Source: Beverwykella pulmonaria
Lineage: Eukaryota > Ascomycota > Dothideomycetes > Pleosporales > Melanommataceae
DNA: 64,000 nucleotides
Assembly: GCA_001599595.1 (NCBI GenBank)
Contig: BCHH01000011.1
Coordinates: 393,894-457,893 of the forward strand
Direction of reading: 5' to 3'
In this document: piece after piece, positions 43,970 to 54,957 of the stretch
How the letters are laid out: the number at the start of each line of letters is the position of its first letter
Position numbering within the stretch: position 1 is the stretch's first letter
The notes under the pieces: model-generated
What the model was told of the DNA's origin: nothing
The model's database searches: none
Seen by the model: only the letters and a program-made list of their open reading frames with translations
Program-made: the position numbers and the translations under genes

Positions 43970-44203
43970 ATGCTATCTGACCAGGATCAACTAGCTACAT
44001 CTGGACAAGCCTAAACCGTTACATTATTCCATTCAGAAGAGATCCTCTAAGCTCCCGACGATAGTCGGTTCGAACACCTTGCCTGTTCTTAACAGTTGGA
44101 TACTTTCCAACTAACTGAGTTTCCATCATCCTACCAATATGTCTCCAACGCGTCTACAAGCTTCTGCTAGCACGCGACTCATCCTTTCCACTCGACCCAC
44201 CAA

Positions 44204-46354
44204 TCAAACTCCTTCTTTCTCATCACCGTCAACAACCATATCTAAAATCACTCTCACACTATCTAGTGTTAATTTTGTCCCTTCTGCAAGTGCGATCGAC
44301 ACCGCACAGGCCATCGAATTCTTGATCTGGCGCCCGTTCAAATTCAATTTCGCTAACTCTTGAATCTCTACATCTCCGATCTCCTCTTTGGAGACAGCAG
44401 ATGGAATATTGTCCAAGCAATTACGCCATATTGCCGCTCGACTGTCTACGTTGAGATCCGCGTAATGTAGCTTGAAATGGATACGGCTGTCGAAAGCAGA
44501 GTCGATAGTGCTTTTGCGGTTTGTCGTCATGATGAGGACGCCCTGGAAGTACCTGTAGAAGGTCTGAATTAGCCGGGCTGTTTTGGAGGGAGAATGGTGA
44601 AGAATATAAAAACGTACTCTAATCGGCGCAAGAAGATACTAATCAGCGCGTTCCGATCCAAATCAAGGCCATCCCGCTGCTGGAGGAACACATCCGCTTC
44701 ATCGATGAGAAGAACGCAGCCCCAGGTGCGCGTAACCTCCAGCACCATGTCCAGATTCTTCTCCACGTCCACTACATACGTTCCCAGCTCTCCCGCCGAG
44801 AGCATGTAAAGCGGACGCTTCGTCACATCGGCAATCACCTCTGCAGTCAGTGTTTTCCCAACGCCGGGATTTCCGCTCAGCAAGCCAACGAGACCCTTCC
44901 CCTTGCCGCTAACAACGTCATCGAACGAATCGGCCCCATGACGGTGGGACTTGACTAAAGAGTGGACGAGATCTCGTTTCCGAGGCTCCATAACGAGCCT
45001 GTCGAAGGCACTAGAGTTCCACGTTACGTCCCACATGCGGGTGATGGCAAACAGGCACCATTTCTTTTGGCGAAAACCGAAGCCAGCGACGTAGTGGCTA
45101 CAGAAGAGGAGGTCTGCGGGTTCGAGAGTGGAGGGGTTCACTTCGGATTCCACGGCTGGTTTGAGAAGATCGGTGTACTCGTTTTGCTGGAGGAAGGTGG
45201 TTGGATCGAGCATAATCCGCCCAGAAATCTAGAGCATATCATTAGTATATTCAGGTACGAATACGGAGGGCGCTGAAAATCGAAGGCTGGTCTGAACGTA
45301 CATGTATGGTAACCTTCTTGTACTCGTCTCGCACCATAACGTCACGGTTCTCGGTGATGGCTGCGCCGGCATACTCCTGGTACGTGGCCTGCAGCAACTC
45401 GACGAATCGGCGCCCGCGTTGGATGAGCTGGGGTTCCATCTCGTCTCGTTCTGGGTGATGGCTGAGCGGGAAATAAGCCAAGTTATGCACCTTTTTCGCT
45501 CCCTCGAACTGAGCAATCTGCACCGTTGTGTCCGCCCAGCCGACCTTGAGGCCGTCGTGCGAGATGAATTTCAATGCCAAAGAGAAAAATCGAGATCCAT
45601 TGTCATTGGTGCCATACTCACCCATCTTCAGTTGGAGGACTTGGTGTTCATGGAGGAGATTCGTTTGGGTGTACACAGTCGTGTTGGGCGGGAATAGGGT
45701 CCAAAGAAGATCGAATGTGATTTCGCCGTGCTTGGCGAGTGATGCGAGGCTGTCCATGGTGGACCCATAGTCCTCTGCCACGAATTGAAGGGCGACGTTG
45801 AGCTCGTCGATCAGCGCTTGGTTGGGAGCTGATTTGGCTTCTTCGAGCTTGACTCGGTCTTTCAGCCCAGCGCAGGCGTAGAACAACAGCTCTGGGCTAG
45901 CAACAGGAGGCGATTCGTTCAGCTTTAGGCCTTCGACACCCTTAAACACGTCGCCCAACGCGTCTCGCAATAGACTTGACTTGATGTCAATCTCGGTGCC
46001 GGTTGGAAAGCCTTTGTCGCATATGATGCGCCGCACTTTGAGTACGACGTGAGAAGCATGGCCTGGCTTTACGGCTTCTTGGAGGGATCTGGGGGTGGGG
46101 ACAAAAAAGGTGTTTCGCGATTTCTTGCTGTATCTGATTGGGCGTGTCAGCAGCGGACGTGTTGGAAGGAAACGGCGACGAGAGGGTTACAATTGATCGA
46201 GCCGCTGCACTCTTTCTTTGTTGACGGGGTGGCCTTTCCCCCTGCCCTTTCCTTTCTTGGTGCCCGTGCCCTTCTCTGCCTGGGCAGGTTTCTCGCCATT
46301 CACGACGGGCTTCTCCCCGCTCGTGGCAGTGTCGTTTTCTGCGTGTGGAGCCAT
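44204..46354 (-). CDS. AAA+ ATPase of the fungal DUF7025-AAA type
   Basis: Exons 46354-46191, 46088-45302, 45228-44618 and 44552-44204 join in frame to 636 residues. The N-terminus is Lys/Gly-rich. The middle part has the beta-rich region typical of this fungal family, ending in H-I-S-G-R-I-M-L-D-P. The ATPase domain has Walker A G-N-P-G-V-G-K-T (436-443), Walker B V-L-L-I-D-E-A-D (489-496, D493 and E494) and sensor 1 L-I-M-T-T-N-R restored across the last intron. Such proteins are numerous in ascomycetes and mostly uncharacterised; remodelling of protein complexes is the general expectation. All key ATPase residues visible here are intact. It is divergent from the histidine kinase. Confidence 0.9.
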
Positions 46355-47146
46355 TGCAAGCCGTCCGATGGTGCTGGGAGACAAGATGGTAAAGAATGGG
46401 AAGGCGCATCCTGACGACTTTAAATGTGCTGGCATGCAGCATACATGGCGTGGCATCAGCAGTATGGCGGATCTAGCATGTGTGCACTACTTCCCACGTA
46501 GCGAGCAACATGTAGTAAGCTGACCTACTCAGGGCCCATGAGCCACAGTTGCTCTGAAGTTTTAGTGGCTGGGGCGGTCGCAGGATCGCAGGAAAGGGCT
46601 GAGGCTGAATGAGGCTGAATAGTGTGAGCAAAGCCGAGCGGCATATCACAGCCATGAGGAAGCCAAAGGGCTACATGCCGCCCTTCGCAATATTTTGCAG
46701 TAGGTCAAGGTTGCGACGGATGCCTTTGTGCCCTTTTGGTTTTTGTTTCCATTATAGTAGCCCAAGGCGATCGTGGAGGGCCGGGCCATACTGCGTACTG
46801 AACAACGGAGCAGGCGACGTACTAAAATAGCGCACTGACTACTTTACATGGTTTCTGATTAGCTCATGCAAGCCTGTTCGGAAAATAGGCGGGTAGCTGA
46901 TCGCTGATCATGGCCGTTGCCCCCGGTCTCTCGCTTCTGCCGTGGCCTGCTCTGTGCGCAATTCCGTCAGCGCGGCCGACGGGTTGTTTGGTCGTGCTGG
47001 TGGTTGCACGTTTTTCTTGGTCGGGCCGCGCTGATTGCCTCGGGCGCGGCTCCGCGAATCACAGGCCGTGTTACCAGATTGATCGACGGGCCGGCCATTC
47101 CCAGCCGGTGTGACGTCACCGCCGTCTTCCTGGTCCCGGGTTCAAC
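46355..47146. promoter_or_regulatory. Divergent promoter region of the AAA ATPase and histidine kinase genes
   Basis: The 792-bp interval is GC-rich near the kinase start (a C/G-dense stretch from 46915). The ATG at 47147 sits in a CAACATG context. No gene or clear regulator site is seen. Confidence 0.45.
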
Positions 47147-50100
47147 ATGTCTCCAAACGCTGCGCTTCCTCCGTCCCCTGCGCGCGCCATGGTCGCTCTC
47201 CACGACAGCCCCCCCGAGGCCTCCCCATGCCCTCTGCCCGAATCGCGCAGCTCCGCCAGCAGCGACGGCGTGCGTGCGCGCGAGCTCTACAAGTACTTCC
47301 GTCCTCCCGCCACCGCCTCGGAGGTCCCAGACACCGTCCTCACCGCGCACGCCCAGCTCCTGGCATGGCGCCTCAACGCCCAGCGCGCCATGGTCAGCCT
47401 CATCGACCGCGAGACGCAGTACTTTGTCGCTGAGAGCACCAAGACGCTGCGTCTAGACAACGCCCACGAGTTCGAGCATCCCGACGATGCCAACTGGGTC
47501 CTGCAGGCAGCCCAGTGTGTAGACGTCCCCAAGGCAGGCCGGCTGTGCGAACACACAATCGCCTCGCTCCCGCCTCCCGACGGCGGCCCCGCCTGCTTCG
47601 AGGTCCTCGATCTCTCCCAGGACGACCGCTTCAACACACTCGAGTTTGTGCAGGGTCCGCCCTTCTTCCGGTACTATGTCGGAGTGCCCCTACGAACACG
47701 CAAAGGCATCAACATTGGGTCTATATTCGCCATGGATGGCAAGCCGCGCGAGCCCATCTCTCACAGCGCGAAGCAGTTCTTGGGCGTAATGGCCGACAAT
47801 GTCGTCCAGCACTTGGAGATGATGAAGGAGAAGAAGGACAGAGAGCGCTCCACCGCCATGAATCGATGCTTGTCGGCGTTTGTAGATCCCGAATACCGAG
47901 CCCAAGCACGGCGCCGCCGATCCAGCGCCCCCAGCAGCCCCGTGCGGATCAAGAAATCCCAGTCTTCACAGCAACCATCGCCGCGCACAAGTAGAAGCGA
48001 CACCTCCGTTCCCTTGGACTCGGACTCGAGCCATGGCCGCAGGGTCGAAATGGACGAGAACGTCCAGACCTTCAAACGAGCTGCCGAGCTGCTGCGAGAA
48101 GGTCTCGATGTGGAGGAAGGCGGGGGCGGGGTGGTCTTCCTGGACACTATGGCTGCTAGGAGTAAGCACCGGCCTGCTAACAACCATACTGGTACCAGTG
48201 AGGTCTCTAGTAGCCAGGAGTCTGGAAAGGAAGATCAGAGTTGCCGAGTGTCAGTTCACTCGACCCAATCCAAGCTTGGGGTCTTCCATGCGTCCCACAC
48301 CCGCCCGGCTGCTGTCCTGGCCCAATCGCATTCTTTTCAGGACACATCCTTTGGGGCGAATCGCCAGCAGTTTACGCCCATGTCCGCCACAGAGTTATCC
48401 GCGCTGATCAAACGCCACCCACGCGGGAAGCGCTTCACCTTCGAGAGCAACGGTGCTTTGGTCTCTAGTTCCTCCGACGAACAGGCAGGCGCTACCGAGC
48501 TTCCAGAACCCCCAAAATCTCAGAAGACAACAGCCTCGAGAAACGAAACCGACATTCTGAAGAGAAGCTTCCCAACCGCTCGACAAATCATCTTCCTGCC
48601 GCTATGGGACTCGACAACATCTCGGTGGTCAGCGTGCTTTGCGTACAACTGCTGTAGCTTTCGTAATTTCTCGCACAACCCCGAGTTTTTATATTGCATC
48701 GCTTTCAGCAATTGTGTCATAACGGAAATCTCTCGACTGGCAACTGTAATTGCTGACCAGCAAAAAAGCGATTTCATAGGGTCCATCTCGCACGAGTTTC
48801 GATCACCTCTCCATGGTATCCTAGCTTCTTGCGAATTCCTTGGAGATACCGAGTGCTCTTCATTTCAGCGCTCCTTGGTTGACACCGCCGATGGCTGTGC
48901 GAGAACGCTGCTCGACACCATCAACATGGTCCTTGACTACTCCAAAATCAACATGTTGGAGAAGAACATAAGCAAAGCCAGAAAGTCCAGACGCGATACG
49001 CTGTGGGGAGGTGTCTCCGGTATCAATCCGAGTTTGCAGTCTCATTTAAATATTTACGGAGATGTCGATATCGCGGCCATCACGGAGGAGGTGGTGGAAG
49101 GCGTCGCAACTGGGCACTTCTTCAAAGATAGCGTCCATAATCTCGATGTGCACGAACTGATGGATGCTGGCTCCGGCGACGAGAAATTGTCCAAAGGCGC
49201 AAGTCCACTGTCTGTACAAAAACCAAACGTCGATATTATACTTGACATTCCCAAAAGAGATTGGACCTTCTGGAGCCAGGCCGGCGCGCTAAGGCGTATT
49301 GTTATGAATCTATTCGGAAACTCGTGAGTGCATTTCGTATAATTTACCTTCTTTCCCCCCTAATTTTTGAGTAGACTCAAATACACAAAGCACGGATTCA
49401 TCAAGGTTACACTCGATGCTCAAGATGTCCAACAAACTCCACACTCGACTGTCTGTGCATACGTCAGTCTCACAGTTGCAGATTCCGGGATTGGCATGTC
49501 GAGCGAGTATATGAGGACGAAACTTTTTACCCCATTTGCGCAAGAGTCATCTATGGCCCCTGGGACCGGGCTCGGTCTCTCCCTTGTCAAATCTATTGTC
49601 AATATGCTCAATGGAGAGATTCATGTCACCTCGACACTAGGCGTTGGTTCCACAACCATAGTCAGATTGCCCATGTCGAAAACAACCCAACAGGTCTCTT
49701 CGTCTGGATCTCAATCAACGCCTAGCCCTGTAGGGAGTTCAGCCGAGCGTGTCAAGGATAGCAGCGTCTTGGTGGTGCAGAATGAAGCAGACCATCGGAC
49801 AATAGCCACATACTGGAAGGACAGGGCGCCAGATACAGAAGCTCAGCGTCAATCTTCGCTTATGATGCAGGACAGTGTGAAACGATACCTGAACGACTGG
49901 TATGGCTTCCAGGCGTGTACATGGGATACGTCTTCGACATGGGACATAGTGGTCACAGAAGAATTCGACATCCACAGTCTCATCGCTGAGGCCCCTTATC
50001 TCTCGAAGCCTAATTGCAAGACCATGGTCTTGATTCTTCGTAACACAACGGCAACCCAGATGGCAAAGTCTTCTTTCCCCAACTGCGACAATTTCGAACA

Positions 50101-51523
50101 GATTCGCCGCCCATTTGGTCCATACAAACTCGCTCGCGCACTGCGAATCTGTCTCGAGCGACTACAAACAGGAGATGGACTAGTCAACTCCGGACCTCAT
50201 GCCGAGATCCCTCGCATCGTTGAAACTGCCCCGAGAACGCCCTTGGAGGACATCATTTCAACGGTCGAAAGCATGACCCTCTCCAGCCCCGATGGAGATT
50301 TCCCCGATGTAGCCATCATCAAAAATGGAACCCTGTCTGCACGTGAAGACAGCATCAACGCGCAAAGGGCCATGACCCCTCCAACTAGCGGCGCACCCTC
50401 CCATCGAAAGGGGGAATACCCATTTCCTCGCCTTAATGCAGATCCGCGAGCCGATGGCACCGTCTCTCCCACCGCAGAAAAAGAATCACTTTTCCGTCTC
50501 GCCACTTCCGCAACTCAGCAGGAACTTATAAAGCACGATGTCGCCGACACGAACGCGATGAGTAGCGTAGGGGCCTTTGCCAATGCGCTTCCCACTGTTC
50601 CAAAAGATTCGCCTCGCTCACCGCGCATGCTGCTCGTCGACGATAACAAAATCAACCTCAAACTTCTTCAGGCGTTCATGAAGAAACGCAAATACACCAA
50701 CGCAACCAGCGCAGAAGACGGGCTTCAAGCTGTAAATGCATATCAAGCTCTTCTCAATAAAGATCAGCCACCCGACATTGTTCTCATGGACATCTCCATG
50801 CCTGTAATGAATGGTTTTGAAGCGACGCGCAGGATCCGCGAGATTGAACGCGAATACTGCGCACAGCTACCCCCTATACAGACTCCGCCAAGCTGCCTCA
50901 TCATTGCGTTGACAGGACTGGCCAGTGCAAGGGATCAGAGCGAGGCGTTCACATGCGGTTTTGATATGTACATAACAAAGCCGGTTAGTTTTGCGGAAAT
51001 ATCGAGATTGTTAGATAACTGGGAGGCGAACGGGGGTGGGACCAAGGCAGAGGGGTTGCCTCATGGCGCTGTGGCTGGGGGGGAGGACGAAACGGGAAAA
51101 TGGGCGTGGGGCGAAAATATCAAAATGATGGGGGAGAAGAACACCAAAGAGGATTTAGGGAAAGGAAGACGAATCGAGAATGAGGATGGTGTAGATGAAA
51201 AGGAGGATCGAAAAACGGGAGAGACGTTTGAGATTCCAAATCGCGCTGAGAAACATCAGGACAAAAATGTGAAAGAAGGGAAAGAGCAGGGCAAAGAAAG
51301 CATGGACGCGACCAAGCCAGAGGAAGACAATGAGAGAAAGAGCGAGAGTGAACAGGGTCCAGGAAATGAGAAAGAGAGTGCAAACGTGGCAGCTACTCTG
51401 TTAAGACAGAGACTAGACCTAAAGGAAACAAGAAACCCGAAAGAGAGCCTCCACTTGAGCCTAAGAGGCTCTGAACCATCGTCATTGACTCCAAATCCGG
51501 AAGCCAGCGCTTTTGCTACGTAG
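47147..51523 (+). CDS. Hybrid histidine kinase (GAF, HisKA, HATPase, receiver)
   Basis: Exons 47147-49323 and 49375-51523 give 1441 residues with one 51-nt intron. A GAF-like sensor domain (about 80-230) includes R-Y-Y-V-G-V-P-L. The phosphoacceptor is H549 in S-H-E-F-R-S-P. The ATPase domain has an N-box N-L-F-G-N-S at the intron, D-S-G-I-G-M and G-T-G-L-G-L-S. The receiver has D1148/D1149, the phosphoacceptor D1198 in M-D-I-S-M-P, and K1261 in I-T-K-P. It should pass phosphate to the phosphotransfer protein Ypd1 and so to stress pathways. The signal is unknown and there is no membrane segment. A 170-residue Lys/Glu-rich tail after the receiver is unusual. Confidence 0.93.
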
Positions 51524-51788
51524 GACGGAACGATCTTCACTATTGGTGCTATAGAGCTCCATATGTACACATAAGAAAGCCAGCATTTGGAATCTTTCAG
51601 GCGTAATTGTGAGAAACCCTGTTGTCTTGAATAGCATGCCACACCACAGAATTGTAGAATATTACATGCTGGAGGCTCGACTACATCTGGCGGATGATTG
51701 TGTCTCTACGATTAATGTCTAAATAGTTATGCTAGAATAGATGGGTTTAGATCTTCTAGGAAATACTCAAGCCTTCTAAAGGCTCACC

Positions 51789-52055
51789 TCACGTATGTAT
51801 TGGCTGTTCAAAAGCATCAACCCGTAATCTCTTCGACACGAAGACCCCTACCTGAAGCACATCGCCATCGCCTTTAGGCGAGCCAAATTCTATAATCTGC
51901 GTACTCGGGGCAGGACGTCCAAGGCATCTGACAGGTAATTGAATCTGCGAGAAACCCTTCAAATGAGGTATCTGAAATCTTACAATTACATACTCGCCCT
52001 GCGTGTTCCCCGGCTGTATCACGAGATCGCGCGCCCTACACGGCCCTCCATACAT
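51789..52055 (-). CDS. Small hypothetical protein or last exon of a larger gene
   Basis: The frame from ATG 52055 gives 88 residues with protein-like composition, for example Y-V-I-V-R-F-Q-I-P and L-P-V-R-C-L-G-R. The same frame stays open upstream to an acceptor-like CACAG near 52082, reading W-E-T-K-D just before the Met, so it could be the last exon of a gene whose other exons lie around 52100-52400. I could not find a convincing join. I recognise no family. Confidence 0.35.
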   Translation of the reverse strand: MYGGPCRARDLVIQPGNTQGEYVIVRFQIPHLKGFSQIQLPVRCLGRPAPSTQIIEFGSPKGDGDVLQVGVFVSKRLRVDAFEQPIHT

Positions 52056-52572
52056 GTCTTTAGTTTCCCATACAAATTTTACCTGTGCGGTGGCTTGCGC
52101 TAAGTCACTTGTTCATAGGAGGGGCGTGTAATTACATCGACCCAATGTGCTCGCCTAATGCAGGGGCCAAACCTCGCATTAGGCCGCCACAATATAATCT
52201 GGTCAGAAAATACGAAACCCCTACCAAAACTGTTTGTGGCAAATGGGTGAGATTTATCAAAAAATCTTCGTATCTGTAGGGTCGTCAGAGGGGTTACCTG
52301 GCTCTCGGGACTGTGGCGCGTTCTCTGTTTGTATGTTGCGATGAACGATTGGTGAGGAGCGATGAAAATGGGGGCTAAATGTACTTGGGTACGGAAGGAC
52401 ATGGATGACAGCGAATCCGGTGCTGCAGAAGGAAGGGATTGTAAGCCACCTCATGATATTGTAGGATTAGTAGGACTTGGAGTGAGAGGTATGTCAGTGG
52501 AAGTACATAAGATACCTCGTACCGACACCTCTCAATGCCATCGTTTAGACAAGAGCGATCTCTTCTCAAACC
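52056..52572. other. Intergenic stretch upstream of the galactose-oxidase-like gene
   Basis: It may contain upstream exons of the small minus-strand gene. The last 100 bases are the likely leader of the plus-strand gene. No clear regulatory motif is seen. Confidence 0.4.
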
Positions 52573-54957
52573 ATGGCTTCCCTCAACATCTTCCTCCTGT
52601 CATATCTACTCTTGCACACAGTTCTATCTGCAAACATCCCGATCAACCGCACCGGTTGGACCGCAACAGCAGACAGTTTCCACGTCGGCAATGAACCAAG
52701 CAAAGCCATCGATGGTAGTTCTGACACCTTCTGGCACTCAGAATACAACCCCGATGATCCGCTCCCCAACTCCATCACTATCGACATGAAAAATAGCTAC
52801 ATTGTTAGTGGACTGAGCATACAACCCCGCCAGGACGGCATAGGAAATGGCAACATTGGACAGCACACCATCGAACTCAGCACCGATGGTAGCAATTGGG
52901 GGGCCGCAGTCGCGATCGGGACTTATGTGAACGATGCCTCGACGAAAAGAACGACTTTTGTTGCGAAGCCGGCGCGATACGTAAGGATTACGGCTTTGAC
53001 AGAGGCCCAAGGGCAGAACTACCCCTGGACTTCGGCAGCGGAGATCAACGTTTTCGCAGACGTGATATATGTTTCGAGGGCAGCATGGAGCGTCTCAGCA
53101 GACAGTGAGGAGACGAACGCTGAGAACGACCGAGCCTCTAATGCGATTGATGGACAAGCGGGCACGCTCTGGCATACGGAATGGAGTAACACCGTTCCCC
53201 CGCTCCCGCACTGGTTCCAAATCGACCAAGGCACTCAAGTCACAGTCGCTGGCTTGGCTTACCTCCCTCGCTCAGATATAGGGAATGGGAGAATTGGCCA
53301 GTACACGGTGCAAGCAAGCAACGGCAGCTCGATATGGAGCGAGGTAGCATCCGGAACCTGGGCCGACGACGCGAGTGAGAAGTTCGCTCAATTCACCACC
53401 AGTGTCAGCGCGCGGTACTTCCGCCTCAATGCACTCACCGAGGCTGGAAATCGCGGTGCGTGGAGCAGTGCCGCCGAGATCAATCTGATAGACAGTGCCG
53501 CACCGTCCTACACACCTCCATCGCCGAACAAGGGGCTATGGATCCACACAGTCGATTTCCCACTCGTACCTGCAGCGGCCGCCATGCTCAGTAACGGAAA
53601 AGTTCTACTCTGGTCCGCATATAAGTTGGATGAATTTGGAGGTGGAAGTGGCTTTACACAAACCGCCATCTACGATCCAGCTACAGGAGCGTCATCGCAG
53701 CGCACTGTATCTAATACGGGACATGACATGTTCTGCCCTGGTATCTCACTCGACTTCAACGGGCGCGTCATCGTCACAGGCGGCAACAACGCCCCAAAGA
53801 CAAGCATATACTCTCCAACGACAGACTCTTGGATTGCCGGCGCAGATATGCAGATCCCACGGGGCTACCAATCCACAGCCACGACGTCAGACGGGCGAAT
53901 CTTCAACATTGGCGGGTCGTGGAGCGGCGGCGAAGGTGGGAAGAATGGTGAAATATACGAGCCGGCAACGAACGCGTGGCGGCTGCTCCAGAATGCGTTG
54001 GTATCGCCGATGCTTACAGTGGATAGGCAGGGCGCATTCAGAACGGACAATCATGGATGGCTTTTTGGTTGGAAGAACCAGTACGTGTTTCAAGCCGGGC
54101 CTTCGAAGGCTATAAATTGGTACAACACAGTTGGCAATGGCAGCGTGACTGGGGCAGGAGTGCGAGGAGATGATGGGGATGCTATGAATGGGAATGCCGT
54201 CATGTACGATGCCGTCGCAGGGAAGATACTGACCATGGGGGGAGCTCAGAACTATGTGACTGACCAAGCTCGAGCAAATGCTTTTGTCATCACGATAGGA
54301 ACGCCTGCCGCAAACCCCGCCGTATCTCGGACCGCCTCCATGGCATTTGAAAGAGGCTTTGCCAACGCGGTCGTTCTTCCAGATGGGACTGTTCTCGTCA
54401 CCGGCGGGCAGTCCTGGGTTGAGCCCTTCACCGATACCACCGCTGTTCTAACACCGGAACTTTGGAATCCATCCACTGGACTCTGGACACAGTTGAATCC
54501 CTCGAGTATCCCTCGCACATATCATTCCGTCGCCCTCCTCCTCCCCGACGCCACCGTTCTATCCGGAGGCGGCGGCCTCTGTGGCCCAAGTTGCAGCACC
54601 AACCACTGGGACGCCGAGATCTTCGTCCCACCGTATCTCCTGAATGCAGATGGCACGCGTCGGTCCCGGCCTGCGATCACTTCAGCTGCTGAGACTGTGG
54701 CTGTGGGAGGGACACTTGCAGTCGGGACGAGTGGTGCGGTGTCGAGTTTTTCTCTTGTGAGATTAGGGACTTCGACGCACACTGTGAATACGGATCAGCG
54801 ACGGATAGCTCTTGCGCGGTCTGGAAGCGGGACATCGTATACAGTTACTATACCGAATGATCCAGGGGTTGCGCTACCAGGATATTGGTTTCTGTTTGCC
54901 ATTGACGCTGCGGGGACACCTAGTGTGGGCAAGATTCTCAGAGTCACTGCGACTTGA
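52573..54957 (+). CDS. Secreted galactose-oxidase-type copper radical oxidase with two discoidin (F5/8C) domains
   Basis: A single exon encodes 794 residues with a signal peptide (about 1-19). Two F5/8 type C domains follow (about 25-165 and 170-310), each with an A-I-D-G-x-x-x-T-x-W-H motif, and may bind carbohydrate. The catalytic part is a Kelch-type propeller with the copper and cofactor residues in place: C388 (in F-C-P-G-I-S-L-D) and Y432 as the probable Cys-Tyr pair, W450 stacked over it, Y650-H651 and H736 (T-H-T-V-N-T-D-Q-R-R). A DUF1929-like C-terminal domain ends the protein. Family members oxidise primary alcohols such as galactose to aldehydes and give hydrogen peroxide. The duplicated N-terminal domain is less common than a single one. 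Confidence 0.93.
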   Translation: MASLNIFLLSYLLLHTVLSANIPINRTGWTATADSFHVGNEPSKAIDGSSDTFWHSEYNPDDPLPNSITIDMKNSYIVSGLSIQPRQDGIGNGNIGQHTIELSTDGSNWGAAVAIGTYVNDASTKRTTFVAKPARYVRITALTEAQGQNYPWTSAAEINVFADVIYVSRAAWSVSADSEETNAENDRASNAIDGQAGTLWHTEWSNTVPPLPHWFQIDQGTQVTVAGLAYLPRSDIGNGRIGQYTVQASNGSSIWSEVASGTWADDASEKFAQFTTSVSARYFRLNALTEAGNRGAWSSAAEINLIDSAAPSYTPPSPNKGLWIHTVDFPLVPAAAAMLSNGKVLLWSAYKLDEFGGGSGFTQTAIYDPATGASSQRTVSNTGHDMFCPGISLDFNGRVIVTGGNNAPKTSIYSPTTDSWIAGADMQIPRGYQSTATTSDGRIFNIGGSWSGGEGGKNGEIYEPATNAWRLLQNALVSPMLTVDRQGAFRTDNHGWLFGWKNQYVFQAGPSKAINWYNTVGNGSVTGAGVRGDDGDAMNGNAVMYDAVAGKILTMGGAQNYVTDQARANAFVITIGTPAANPAVSRTASMAFERGFANAVVLPDGTVLVTGGQSWVEPFTDTTAVLTPELWNPSTGLWTQLNPSSIPRTYHSVALLLPDATVLSGGGGLCGPSCSTNHWDAEIFVPPYLLNADGTRRSRPAITSAAETVAVGGTLAVGTSGAVSSFSLVRLGTSTHTVNTDQRRIALARSGSGTSYTVTIPNDPGVALPGYWFLFAIDAAGTPSVGKILRVTAT

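Noticed and set aside
44060..44080. B-box-like GGTTCGAACAC as a tRNA signal
   Set aside because: No A-box, stems or terminator can be placed around it.
46917..47456. 179-codon plus-strand frame overlapping the kinase start
   Set aside because: Its GC-rich sequence overlaps the N-terminus of the kinase in another frame and shows no domain.
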